Assembly: GCF_003363155.1 (NCBI RefSeq)
Contig: NZ_QRBE01000001.1
Span: forward strand, 496,001-560,000
Source: Dyella monticola
GTDB taxonomy: Bacteria; Pseudomonadota; Gammaproteobacteria; Xanthomonadales; Rhodanobacteraceae
Reading direction: 5' to 3'
Length of the DNA: 64,000 nucleotides
In this document: piece by piece, positions 11,348 through 19,099 of the stretch
Layout: each line of letters begins with the position of its first letter
How positions within the stretch are numbered: position 1 is the stretch's first letter
Program-made: the position numbers and the translations under genes
The notes under the pieces: model-generated
The model's database searches: none
What the model saw: the letters and a program-made list of their open reading frames with translations, nothing else
What the model was told of the DNA's origin: nothing

Positions 11348-11425
11348 TCAGACTTTTACGTTGCTTGCACCGCGAATGGGTGAGCCGGTTTCATCGGTGA
11401 TCCAAAGATGTGCCGGAACTGCCAT
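11348..11425 (-). pseudogene. 25-codon reading frame resembling the N-terminus of Hcp (T6SS tube protein)
   Basis: The frame encodes MAVPAHLWITDETG then SPIRGASNVKV and a stop. It resembles the first ~23 residues of one Hcp subfamily (pattern MAVPxHLWxxDxxGxxIKGxxDV). A good ribosome site, AAGGA, lies 5 nt before the ATG. It is in the same frame as the toxin and separated from it only by TGA TGA. It is either the stump of an Hcp-toxin fusion or a translated leader coupled to the toxin. The Hcp likeness is from memory of the family, not a search. Confidence 0.55.
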
Positions 11426-11486
11426 TTTTCCTTCAATGCCCGCGCGCGATATTTGTGCCGCTATGCTGGGAAAAATTGCACTAGAC

Positions 11487-11515
11487 GTCTATCAGGGATT
11501 TCTTACACGATCCAA
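11487..11515 (-). promoter_or_regulatory. Weak sigma-70-like promoter for the toxin cassette
   Basis: On the minus strand TTGGAT (11515-11510) and ATAGAC (11492-11487) are 17 nt apart, upstream of the Hcp-like frame. The match is poor and the call tentative. Confidence 0.25.
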
Positions 11516-11587
11516 AAGGAAAAACATCGTGTTGCCGCCACGCGGCTGGCTAGGTCTGCCATGGTCGGTGCGATAGTGCGAGCATCG

Positions 11588-12217
11588 TCAACTAACCCTG
11601 TACGCCACAAAGCGCATCGCCACCGAATTCATGCAATAGCGCAAGCCGGTGGGCGCCGGTCCATCGTCAAACACATGGCCGAGATGGCTATCGCAGCCCG
11701 CGCAACTTACCGCAGTGCGAATCATTCCGTAACTCGCATCACGGCTTTCGATCACATTGCGTTTGGAAATCGACCGCCAGAAGCTCGGCCATCCCGTGCC
11801 TGAATCGAATTGCGTGGACGCATCGAACAACGCCGTAGCGCAACCCGCGCAACGATAAAGCCCCTTGCTGTTCGGTTTTTCGTGCGGGCCACTGAAAGCC
11901 ATTTCCGTGCCTGCGCGACGCATCACGTTGAAAGCCGCGTCGGAAAGTCGTTCGTGCCATTGCGCGTCGCTCAGCACCAACTTGTGCACATCGCACGGGC
12001 CAAGATCATGGCCGTCGTTATCGGCAAAGCATTCGAGCAAGAGCATCTGGGGCGGTGATGCCGTCGTTGGCGTGGCGGCTGCAATGGCGCCTGCGCCTTT
12101 ACCGCCACGCCATCGCATGAGCGATGCACCGGCCAGTACCAGGGCCGCACCGCCGCCAAGCGCGGTAAACAGAAAGCGACGACGGTCCATTGCCTTGATG
12201 TCGAGTGCCGATGTCAT
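11588..12217 (-). CDS. msrB: Exported peptide-methionine (R)-S-oxide reductase MsrB
   Basis: 209 aa. The N-terminus is a Tat signal (DRRRFLFTALGGGAALVLAG), so this MsrB works outside the cytoplasm. The two zinc CAGC pairs and the catalytic Cys in RYCMNSVAMRF identify the family, which reduces methionine-R-sulfoxide. The ATG at 12217 is chosen because GGGAG lies 6 nt upstream; a TTG at 12247 would overlap dipZ. It lies directly downstream of dipZ on the same strand, and DipZ probably supplies reducing power. Confidence 0.92.
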   Translation of the reverse strand: MTSALDIKAMDRRRFLFTALGGGAALVLAGASLMRWRGGKGAGAIAAATPTTASPPQMLLLECFADNDGHDLGPCDVHKLVLSDAQWHERLSDAAFNVMRRAGTEMAFSGPHEKPNSKGLYRCAGCATALFDASTQFDSGTGWPSFWRSISKRNVIESRDASYGMIRTAVSCAGCDSHLGHVFDDGPAPTGLRYCMNSVAMRFVAYRVS

Positions 12218-12243
12218 GTCCATCTCCCGTTGCTCGTAGTGAT

Positions 12244-13968
12244 TCAACCGAACGTGAAGGCGTAAACGTGCACGTCCGGATCAAGAAATGTAATTTCGAA
12301 CACGCGCTCGCCGGTGCCATGGGCCTGGCGCACCAATTGATAGAGGCGTTGCGTGTTGATGATGCCGTTGCCTTCGGCATCGACATCGGCGCCGTGATCA
12401 TCGCCGGGTGCCTTGCCATCGAGCGTAATGCGGAATCGCACGGGCTTGCCGCGATCGCCGGGGCCAAGCACCAGATGCAAGTCGCGGCCGCGGAAGCGGT
12501 AGGTGATGCGACCGGTCGGTGTGTCGAGCGTGGCGTTTTGCGGGCCGATGGTCCAGTTGCCGTCCAATGCCCATTGATTGGCTGCAAGCGTGCCGGGTGC
12601 GTGGTAATGCCAGTTCTCGTCGTGGGCGATTTGTCCGCCGGCAAAACCTTCGCTGCGTGCATAGCCCACATACGTCTCGGGCGAGCGATCCATGTCACCC
12701 GAGCCTGCCGCTTCTGCGCCCGATGCGCCGGGTTGCACATAACCCATCGGCAAGTTTTTGTAGCCCGCTTCGCTCAATAGCCGGCGAATGACATCTTCGC
12801 TGCCGGCGTAGTCGCCTTCACCGTAGTGATGCGCGCGGATTCGACCCTGCGCGTCGATGAAATAGTGCGCGGGCCAGTATTCGTTGTTGAAACCTTTCCA
12901 GATGGCGTAGTCGTTATCCATCGCCACGGGATAATCGATGTGGAAATCCTTGATCGCCTTGGCGACGTTGCTGGGATCCTTCTCGAACGCGAATTCCGGG
13001 GAATGCACGCCGATCACCACCAGGCCGTGATCGCGATACTTCTGCGCCCACGCGTTGACGTAAGGCAGCGAGCGGATGCAATTGATGCAGGAATAGGTCC
13101 AGAAATCCACAAGCACCACTTTGCCGCGCAAGGATGCAGGCGACAGAGGTGCGCTGTTGAACCATTGCGTTGCGCCAGCCAGTGAAGGCAGCTCACCTTC
13201 AACCGGCAGCGGTTGATCACGCTTTGGCACGGGCGCGGCCTGAACCGGCGCAGGTTGTATGGCGTTGATCAGCGTTTGCTCGATGCCGCTGGTGCTTGCC
13301 AGGGAAACGCGCGTCAACAAACCGGTGTCTGCGCCTAGCGCAATGGCGGCTACACCACACAGCACCAGAACGCCCAGGCCACGACGCACCCATTCGCCAG
13401 CACCCAGCGACCGCTTCATCAGCGCAAATACGCGACCGCCAACCAGCAACGCCAACGCGAGCGACACGGCCGCGCCGCCGGCATAGGTAAGCAAGAGCAG
13501 GGTGGTTTCCACGCTGGCGCCTTGCAGGGCGGCGCCCGTCAGCAGCAGGCCCAGGATCGGCCCTGCACAGGGCGCCCATAGCAGACCCGTAGCCACGCCC
13601 AGCCCCGCGGCGGACCATGGTGAATCCTCTTGCGCTTGTGCTTTTTCGGTCAGCCGGTTGCCCAGTTTCACGAAAGGCCGGCTGATCCATTCGGCGACGT
13701 GTGTGGAGAGCAACGTAAGACCCAGTACCGCCAATACCAGCAATGCCGCATAGCGGCCGAACTGATTGGCGCGCACCGCCCATCCGCCGCCCACCGCCGC
13801 CAGCGTGGCGACCAGCGCGAAGGTAAGCGCCATGCCTATCAGCATTGGCAAGCCGTTGCGCGCGAACGGTCGGTCGGCGCGTGCGAACACGAAGGGCAGC
13901 ACCGGCAAAATGCACGGGCTGAGAATGGTGAGGATGCCGCCGAGGAAGGCGAGGGTGAGCAAAAGCAT
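12244..13968 (-). CDS. dipZ: DipZ-type cytochrome c biogenesis / thiol-disulfide transmembrane protein
   Basis: 574 aa. The N-terminal CcdA/DsbD-like membrane domain (about residues 1-240) has the paired Cys in SPCILPVLP and APCAGPILG. It is followed by a periplasmic thioredoxin-like domain with CINC (near 310) and a C-terminal beta-rich domain typical of DipZ. Such proteins carry electrons from cytoplasmic thioredoxin to periplasmic partners. The ATG at 13968 is about 24 nt from the start point predicted by the ECF-type promoter at 13999-14025. Cotranscribed with msrB. Confidence 0.9.
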   Translation of the reverse strand: MLLLTLAFLGGILTILSPCILPVLPFVFARADRPFARNGLPMLIGMALTFALVATLAAVGGGWAVRANQFGRYAALLVLAVLGLTLLSTHVAEWISRPFVKLGNRLTEKAQAQEDSPWSAAGLGVATGLLWAPCAGPILGLLLTGAALQGASVETTLLLLTYAGGAAVSLALALLVGGRVFALMKRSLGAGEWVRRGLGVLVLCGVAAIALGADTGLLTRVSLASTSGIEQTLINAIQPAPVQAAPVPKRDQPLPVEGELPSLAGATQWFNSAPLSPASLRGKVVLVDFWTYSCINCIRSLPYVNAWAQKYRDHGLVVIGVHSPEFAFEKDPSNVAKAIKDFHIDYPVAMDNDYAIWKGFNNEYWPAHYFIDAQGRIRAHHYGEGDYAGSEDVIRRLLSEAGYKNLPMGYVQPGASGAEAAGSGDMDRSPETYVGYARSEGFAGGQIAHDENWHYHAPGTLAANQWALDGNWTIGPQNATLDTPTGRITYRFRGRDLHLVLGPGDRGKPVRFRITLDGKAPGDDHGADVDAEGNGIINTQRLYQLVRQAHGTGERVFEITFLDPDVHVYAFTFG

Positions 13969-13998
13969 GGCTGACTCGCAGGTCGTGTTCCGACAGGG

Positions 13999-14025
13999 TA
14001 TTCGCTGTGCCGGACGAATGGTTAC
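13999..14025 (-). promoter_or_regulatory. SigF-type ECF promoter for dipZ-msrB
   Basis: Minus strand GTAACC (14025-14020), 15-nt spacer, CGAATA (14004-13999). It is nearly identical to the promoter-like sequence facing the sigma gene at 14050-14077. The pattern resembles the Caulobacter SigF consensus as I recall it. Confidence 0.6.
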
Positions 14026-14049
14026 GTTAAGGTTTTGCGCTACGACGGG

Positions 14050-14077
14050 GTAACCAAACCATCGGCGAAGGCGAATC
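14050..14077 (+). promoter_or_regulatory. SigF-type ECF promoter for the sigma/anti-sigma genes
   Basis: Plus strand GTAACC (14050-14055), 16-nt spacer, CGAATC (14072-14077). It faces the sigma factor gene and mirrors the dipZ promoter, which suggests autoregulation. Confidence 0.6.
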
Positions 14078-14194
14078 AGTTCATGGAAACCGACCCCTTG
14101 GCGAGCCATGCGTGCCTTTTCATCCTTGACCTTTGACGGTCCATGGGTACTACTACGCCAGCCTCCGCCACGGAGGCGGGATAGCGACAAGGCC

Positions 14195-14776
14195 GTGTCA
14201 ACCGAAACACTCAGTGCCAGCGAACAGGCAGACCGACAACGGGCTGCATGGATGGCGGCCGCGCAAGCGGGCGATCAGCGTGCCTACGCGCGCCTGCTGA
14301 CCGCTTCGGTGGCACTGATCCGCAGTGTGGCAAGGCGCCAGGGTGTGCCGGTGGACACGCTCGATGATGTGGTGCAGGAAACCCTGCTGACCGTGCATCG
14401 CGTGCGGCATACCTTCGATCCCACGCGTTCCTACGATGCGTGGCTGTCGGCGATCGCTGCGCGTCGCGCCATCGACGTGCTGCGCAGCCATGGCCGCCGC
14501 GAACACCGCGAAGTACACGACGAATGGGCCTTCGACACCCATCCGGATCGCGACGACGCCAGCGTCGGCGCGGAGCGTGCGCAAGAGGCGCGGCGGCTGC
14601 GCGACGCTATCCGAACCCTTCCGCCGGGCCAGCGTGAGGCGGTGGAGCAGCTGGGCCTCAAGGAGCAATCCCTGGCCGAGGCTGCCCAACACACCGGGCG
14701 AAATACCGGTGCGCTCAAAGTTAATCTGCATCGTGCGCTGAAAACGTTGCGCGATCGCTTGCATGGAGAATCCTGA
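14195..14776 (+). CDS. ECF RNA polymerase sigma factor, SigF/NrsF group
   Basis: 193 aa from the GTG at 14195. Region 2 (DTLDDVVQETLLTVHRVR, then FDPTRSYDAWLSAIAARRA) and region 4 (LPPGQREAVEQLGLKEQSLA, ending with the helix-turn-helix TGRNTGALKVNLHRALKTL) are clear. An in-frame ATG at 14108 would fit the predicted transcript start near 14084 but adds an atypical 29-residue leader, so the start is uncertain. A 7-bp GCCTCCG hairpin (14161-14178) lies just upstream. The following NrsF-like gene and the divergent redox genes indicate control of periplasmic oxidation repair. Confidence 0.88.
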   Translation: MSTETLSASEQADRQRAAWMAAAQAGDQRAYARLLTASVALIRSVARRQGVPVDTLDDVVQETLLTVHRVRHTFDPTRSYDAWLSAIAARRAIDVLRSHGRREHREVHDEWAFDTHPDRDDASVGAERAQEARRLRDAIRTLPPGQREAVEQLGLKEQSLAEAAQHTGRNTGALKVNLHRALKTLRDRLHGES

Positions 14777-14782
14777 ACCGTC

Positions 14783-15457
14783 ATGTCCGAAGCAGCACAC
14801 CACGAAGCCCTGATCGACGCGCTCGGCGCCGAGCTGACGCCGGTGCGGCGTCTGCCGCCGCCGTGGCGGCGCGCGCTTGGCTGGCTGCTGGTCGTGGTGG
14901 TCACGGCGGCGGTGCTGTTGGTGCGTCATGGTGCAACCACCATGATGCATCGTTGGGAGGTGGCTCCCGATCTGGGCGTTGCCGCGGCCGGCGCGGTGAT
15001 CACGGCGATCACTGCGGCGCTCACCTCATTCGTGCTCGCGGTGCCCGGACGCACGCTCAAGTGGGCCTGGCTGCCGGTGCCCAGTGCGCTGGTGTGGATT
15101 GCCGCCAGTGGCATGGGCTGCTTGCGCGCGCACATTCCTGGCATGCCGGTGATGAACATCCATGGCGCCGACGATTGCCTGATCTTCATCATCAGTTTTT
15201 CGGTGCCGCTGTCCGCTCTGATGATCTGGCTGTTGCGGCGCGCCTGCCCGTTGCACCCGGCACTGACGGCGATCATGGTGGGCCTCGCCAGCGCGGCGGC
15301 TTCGGCCAGTCTCCTGGAGATCTTCCACAACTTCGACGCCTCCGCGTCGGATCTGCTGATGCACCTGCTTGCCATCGCGATCGTGATAGGCGCCAACTCA
15401 CTCATGGGTGGGCGATTGTTGTCACGGGCTTTTGTTTCCGCTCCCCGCCGGGGATAG
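14783..15457 (+). CDS. nrsF: NrsF-like membrane anti-sigma factor (DUF1109)
   Basis: 224 aa with six hydrophobic segments (about residues 30-47, 62-84, 92-110, 130-152, 160-180, 190-210). This is the DUF1109 architecture of NrsF, which holds SigF at the membrane in Caulobacter. Family members use conserved cysteines to sense stress; here Cys residues sit in SGMGCLRAH, DDCLIF and RRACPLH, near membrane borders. The gene follows the sigma gene by 6 nt. A short GC palindrome (15468-15484) follows but has no T run. Confidence 0.82.
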   Translation: MSEAAHHEALIDALGAELTPVRRLPPPWRRALGWLLVVVVTAAVLLVRHGATTMMHRWEVAPDLGVAAAGAVITAITAALTSFVLAVPGRTLKWAWLPVPSALVWIAASGMGCLRAHIPGMPVMNIHGADDCLIFIISFSVPLSALMIWLLRRACPLHPALTAIMVGLASAAASASLLEIFHNFDASASDLLMHLLAIAIVIGANSLMGGRLLSRAFVSAPRRG

Positions 15458-15525
15458 GGTCAGCTGCGGGGCAGGGCCTGCCCCTGGTTCCACCCATAAA
15501 TCTCCCCGCAGGGGCCTGGCAAGGC

Positions 15526-15557
15526 TTGACGTGCCGTTACGACAAGGCGGATATACT
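15526..15557 (+). promoter_or_regulatory. Sigma-70 promoter for rsfS
   Basis: TTGACG (15526-15531) is followed after 18 nt by GATATA (15550-15555), or after 20 nt by TATACT (15552-15557). It lies about 50 nt before rsfS, which fits rsfS having its own promoter now that it is detached from nadD. Confidence 0.55.
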
Positions 15558-15604
15558 GCACCCGCGCGATCCCGCGCCGCCGATACGCTGCGAGGCCCCA
15601 CCTC

Positions 15605-15994
15605 TTGACCACCATTCGCCATGCCAAGGCCGCCAATGCGGCCACTCTGCGCAAGACTGTCATAGCCGCCCTTGAAGACCTTAAGGCCAAGGACATTCGA
15701 GAAATCGATGTACGCGGCAAAACTTCCATCGCCGACCTGCTCGTGATTGCTTCCGGCACCTCGGCACGCCACGTCAAATCCATCGCCGACGAAGTGGTCA
15801 GGTTCGCCAAACAGGCGGGCGTGATGCCGCTTGGTGTCGAAGGCGAGCGAGAGGCCGAGTGGGTGCTGGTGGATCTGGGCGATGTCATCGTGCACGTCAT
15901 GCTGCCGCGCATTCGCGAGTTCTACGGCCTGGAACGCCTGTGGACCGTAGGCGATCGCGACGCCGGCGGCGAAGCCGCCCTGGCCACGGGTTGA
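15605..15994 (+). CDS. rsfS: Ribosome silencing factor RsfS
   Basis: 129 aa from a TTG start with GAGG 10 nt upstream. It is the DUF143/Iojap fold: [15 protein letters not shown] (22-36), then [20 protein letters not shown] (48-67) and [17 protein letters not shown]. RsfS binds L14 and blocks subunit joining in starvation. Followed after 13 nt by rlmH, the usual pairing. Confidence 0.93.
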   Translation: MTTIRHAKAANAATLRKTVIAALEDLKAKDIREIDVRGKTSIADLLVIASGTSARHVKSIADEVVRFAKQAGVMPLGVEGEREAEWVLVDLGDVIVHVMLPRIREFYGLERLWTVGDRDAGGEAALATG

Positions 15995-16007
15995 TAAAAA
16001 ATCCGGC

Positions 16008-16478
16008 ATGCGTGCGCGCCTGATCGCCATCGGCGAACGCATGCCCGCGTGGGTTGCAGAAGGGTTTGCCGAATACCGTAAACGGCTCTCCCACGATTTG
16101 CCCCTCGAATTGATCGAATTGAAGCCCGGCGCGCGCGGCAAGGGGCGCGACGATGTGCGCGCCATCCACGATGAAGGCGTTGCCATGCTTGCCGCGTTGC
16201 CACGCGACATCCAGGTGATTGCTCTCGACGGTCGTGGCAAGGCGTGGTCCAGCGAAGAACTTGCCGAACAACTCGCAAAATGGCGCATGGCTGGCCGCGA
16301 TATCGCTTTTCTCATTGGGGGCCCCGACGGTCACGCACCCGAAGTGTTAGCGCGCGCCGATCAAAAGTGGTCATTGGGCCCGCTCACGCTCCCGCATATG
16401 CTGGTGCGGTTGGTGTTGGTCGAACAGCTTTATCGCGCCACCACTTTGTTGGCTGGGCATCCGTACCATCGCGCGTGA
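16008..16478 (+). CDS. rlmH: 23S rRNA (pseudouridine1915-N3)-methyltransferase RlmH
   Basis: 156 aa, the family's usual length. The SPOUT signature is seen in DIAFLIGGPDGHAPEVL (about 101-117) and the C-terminal SLGPLTLPHMLVRLVLVEQL. It methylates pseudouridine 1915 on assembled 70S ribosomes. It lies in the conserved rsfS-rlmH-maf block. Confidence 0.95.
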   Translation: MRARLIAIGERMPAWVAEGFAEYRKRLSHDLPLELIELKPGARGKGRDDVRAIHDEGVAMLAALPRDIQVIALDGRGKAWSSEELAEQLAKWRMAGRDIAFLIGGPDGHAPEVLARADQKWSLGPLTLPHMLVRLVLVEQLYRATTLLAGHPYHRA

Positions 16479-16535
16479 TCGACCCTACGGCCCGCGCGAT
16501 GTGTCCGGGCCTGGTCGTTTATTTTGGGGGTTGTC

Positions 16536-16985
16536 ATGCGCTTTCAGGTTCGCCAGGCGAGCATTTACGATCTGGATACGCTGGTGCCGTTATTTGACGG
16601 ATACCGGCAGTTTTACCGACAGCCTGCCGATCCTGCGCAGGCACGCCATTTTCTTGCCGAGCGTTTTGCTCACCACGAATCGCTGATTCTGCTTGCCGGT
16701 GACGAGGAGAACCCAGGTTTGGGTTTTTGCCAGCTCTATCCGTTGTTCTCGTCCGTACGCATGGTGCGCACCTATTTGCTCAACGATCTTTTTGTAGCGC
16801 CCCATGCGCGCCGCCTTGGCGTTGCAAAAGCCTTGCTGAGGGCATCGGCCGATCACGCGCGTGCACTGGGGGCGGCCAGTCTTTCGCTCACCACAGAGTT
16901 AATCAATGCGCCTGCGCAATCGCTGTACGAATCGTTGGGATGGAAGCGCGATCAGGTCTTTTGCGAGTATGGTCTTGGCCTTTAG
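16536..16985 (+). CDS. GNAT-family N-acetyltransferase
   Basis: 149 aa from the ATG with GGGGG 6 nt upstream. The acetyl-CoA binding region is visible as LLNDLFVAPHARRLGVAKAL (about 84-103), followed by the fourth-motif stretch SLYESLGWKRD. The substrate is not predictable. It sits between rlmH and maf and is probably cotranscribed with them. Confidence 0.8.
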   Translation: MRFQVRQASIYDLDTLVPLFDGYRQFYRQPADPAQARHFLAERFAHHESLILLAGDEENPGLGFCQLYPLFSSVRMVRTYLLNDLFVAPHARRLGVAKALLRASADHARALGAASLSLTTELINAPAQSLYESLGWKRDQVFCEYGLGL

Positions 16986-17012
16986 CTACTCATGAACACG
17001 CAAGGAGCATGC

Positions 17013-17588
17013 ATGCTTTATCTGGCCTCCCAGTCGCCGCGCCGCCGCGAATTGCTTGGACAGCTTGGTGTCAGCTTTTCCGTTCTTGATGTGGATGTGG
17101 CGGAAATCCCGCTTCCTGACGAAGCACCGGTCGATTACGTGCAGCGCGTGGCACGCGACAAAGCGCGCGCCGGATGGCAATCGCTCGCACCACAGCTGAA
17201 AGCTGATGCAGTGGTGATCGCGTCGGATACGGAGGTGGTACTGGACAACCGGATCTTCGGCAAACCAAAAGATGCCGGGGACGCCAGCCGAATGCTGCAC
17301 ACGCTTGCGGCGCGCACGCATGAAGTGATGTCAGCGGTGTGGATGATGTCCGCTGAACACGAGCGTGGTGATATCTGCATCTCGCGCGTGCGCTTTGCGG
17401 ACCTGAGCGAGGCGACCATTGCCGCCTACGTGGCGAGCGGCGAGCCGTTCGGCAAGGCGGGCGCCTATGCCATCCAGGGCAAAGGCGCCACTTTGATTGA
17501 ACATCTGGAAGGCAGCTATTCCGGCGTGATGGGTTTGCCTTTGTTCGAAACCGCGCGCTTGCTGCAGTCTTTCAGTGTGGCGGCCTGA
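17013..17588 (+). CDS. maf: Maf family nucleotide pyrophosphatase
   Basis: 191 aa. The Maf/HAM1-like signature SQSPRRRELL is at residues 6-15, with the catalytic region VVIASDTEVVLDN and GKPKDAGDASRML. YhdE-type members hydrolyse dTTP and UTP. The start at 17013 is chosen because AAGGAG lies 6 nt upstream; an ATG at 16992 would add seven residues. It converges with the CPBP protease gene. Confidence 0.9.
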   Translation: MLYLASQSPRRRELLGQLGVSFSVLDVDVAEIPLPDEAPVDYVQRVARDKARAGWQSLAPQLKADAVVIASDTEVVLDNRIFGKPKDAGDASRMLHTLAARTHEVMSAVWMMSAEHERGDICISRVRFADLSEATIAAYVASGEPFGKAGAYAIQGKGATLIEHLEGSYSGVMGLPLFETARLLQSFSVAA

Positions 17589-17596
17589 GCGCCCAC

Positions 17597-18397
17597 TCAT
17601 GCGGCGGCAAACAGCGCCACCAATGCAAACAGGTTGTACAAGCCGTGCGCGAGAATCGCCGGCCACAGCGAACCGGATTTCAACCGCAGCCAGCACAGCG
17701 CAGCGGCAAGCAAGGTGAGATTGGGCAGCGCGTACCACTGAAACTGCAGACCATCCAGATGCACGCAGGCGAACAGTACCGCGCAGCAGATGATCGACGT
17801 GGTGACCGACAGACGCCGCAACAACGCCGACAGCAGCACACCGCGAAACATCAGTTCTTCGATCATCGGGCCAACCGTGACCGCCACGATCGAAAGCGGC
17901 AGGCGCAGGGAAGGGGACGCATGCTGGCTCAGTTCCTGCACGTTTTGCGTGACCTCATGCCCGTGTGCGAGCAGTTGCGTGATCAGCGCACCTAACGGTG
18001 GCATTACCACGCCAACCAGCAGTGCGGTGCCGTACCAGCGAAACGCGGTCGGTGCAGTGAAACCGAAGCCGGGTTGATCGCCTCGCGCCCAAAGTGGCGG
18101 CCACATGCGATGCACCAGCCAGAACAACAGCAATGCAATCAATGGCAGCGCAATGACCACCAGCATGGCATTGCTGTCCGGCTGCTGCAGCACGGCCATG
18201 GCATGCTTGCGTGCATCGGCGAGTGAGAGTTCCGGATGACGCACCTTCTCCAGCGCACCTACCGCTAAACCCATCAGCACGCCCGCGGCGACCTGTAGCA
18301 GGAAATACAGCAGAATGACGCCCAATGCCTGCAGTACGCCGGGTGCCTGTTGCCGCGGCGGCGTCACCGGCGGATGGGTGGACGGTAATGCAGTCAT
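17597..18397 (-). CDS. CPBP family intramembrane metalloprotease
   Basis: 266 aa with about seven hydrophobic segments. The CPBP (Abi) motif EELMFRGVLLSALLRR supplies the glutamates and arginine of the active site, with later His in ACVHLDGLQF and AHGLYNLFAL as further metal ligands. Members resemble the CAAX prenyl protease Rce1; in bacteria most have unknown substrates. It is 6 nt downstream of the MAPEG gene on the same strand. Confidence 0.85.
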   Translation of the reverse strand: MTALPSTHPPVTPPRQQAPGVLQALGVILLYFLLQVAAGVLMGLAVGALEKVRHPELSLADARKHAMAVLQQPDSNAMLVVIALPLIALLLFWLVHRMWPPLWARGDQPGFGFTAPTAFRWYGTALLVGVVMPPLGALITQLLAHGHEVTQNVQELSQHASPSLRLPLSIVAVTVGPMIEELMFRGVLLSALLRRLSVTTSIICCAVLFACVHLDGLQFQWYALPNLTLLAAALCWLRLKSGSLWPAILAHGLYNLFALVALFAAA

Positions 18398-18403
18398 CGA
18401 CTA

Positions 18404-18799
18404 TCAGCCGGCGATCCAGGCGCGGGCCAGCCCCATGACACCCATCACGACCAACGCTGCCCACCCCGCCATGCAGACCATGTAGCCCGGACCGCGCTTG
18501 CCTGCATCGCGCAGATACGCCAGCGCGTACCAGACGCGTCCAATGACCCATACCAGGCCTGCTACACCGGCCCACAACGCGTAGCCATAGTGCACGGCAA
18601 GCCACAGTGCAGGCAGAAACATGACGGAGCTTTCCAGCGTATTCATCTGCACGCGATAGGCGCGTTCGAACGCGGGGTGTCCAGTGGTGGCCGGCGCCTC
18701 GACCCGATACTTCCCACGCGCTTTTCCCACTGCATACATCGTTCCAAATTGCAGCAGAACGGTCAGCAGTACAACCAGGGCGGGCAGGTTCTGGATCAT
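18404..18799 (-). CDS. MAPEG family membrane protein
   Basis: 131 aa with four transmembrane helices. ERAYRVQMNTLESSVMFLPA (about 43-62) is the conserved MAPEG stretch. Eukaryotic relatives are glutathione-dependent membrane enzymes; the bacterial role is not defined. The start at 18799 has GAGG 5 nt upstream; a longer reading frame to 19039 runs through non-coding DNA. Confidence 0.85.
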   Translation of the reverse strand: MIQNLPALVVLLTVLLQFGTMYAVGKARGKYRVEAPATTGHPAFERAYRVQMNTLESSVMFLPALWLAVHYGYALWAGVAGLVWVIGRVWYALAYLRDAGKRGPGYMVCMAGWAALVVMGVMGLARAWIAG

Positions 18800-19099
18800 G
18801 GTGGCCTCGTTGCAAAAAGGTGCTGACACTGTAGCGGGTTGGTGCGCGGCTGTGGGGGTGCCAACGGGCACACTGACAAGTACGTGTCGGGGCTGTATGG
18901 GCGGGCAAAAAGGGTGAAGAAAGTCAGAATGTCGACGTCGATCGCAGTCGCGCTGGCGGATGATTCGGCGGGTTTGGCGGTGGACGCCTGGGCCTGGGCG
19001 GGCTGCTGATCCTGGCGGTGCTGGGTTGGATTTTTTCAAGAATCTGCTCGCCTTCTCAATCGAGGCGGTCAGCCGAGCGCCTACGCGCCAACAGGTCGG
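18800..19099. other. 300-nt gap holding a gene remnant
   Basis: The left half (18800-18900) shows nothing recognisable. The right half holds the ypfJ-like remnant described separately. No intact gene or strong terminator is seen. Confidence 0.5.
18901..19048 (+). pseudogene. Remnant of the N-terminus of a YpfJ-like neutral zinc metallopeptidase gene
   Basis: In one frame the sequence reads GEESQNVDVDRSRAGG, a stop (18961-18963), then FGGFGGGRLGLGGLLILAVLGW beginning at 18964. This mirrors the start of KPN_02809/YpfJ proteins: a short charged segment with SDNVDDRR, a glycine-rich linker and one transmembrane helix. The start codon region is lost, a stop interrupts it, and the catalytic domain with HExxH is absent. 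The likeness is from memory of the family. Confidence 0.5.

Noticed and set aside
11328-11576. 82-codon + strand frame opposite the Hcp-like frame
   Set aside because: The minus-strand frame has a ribosome site and Hcp-like residues; this one has neither.
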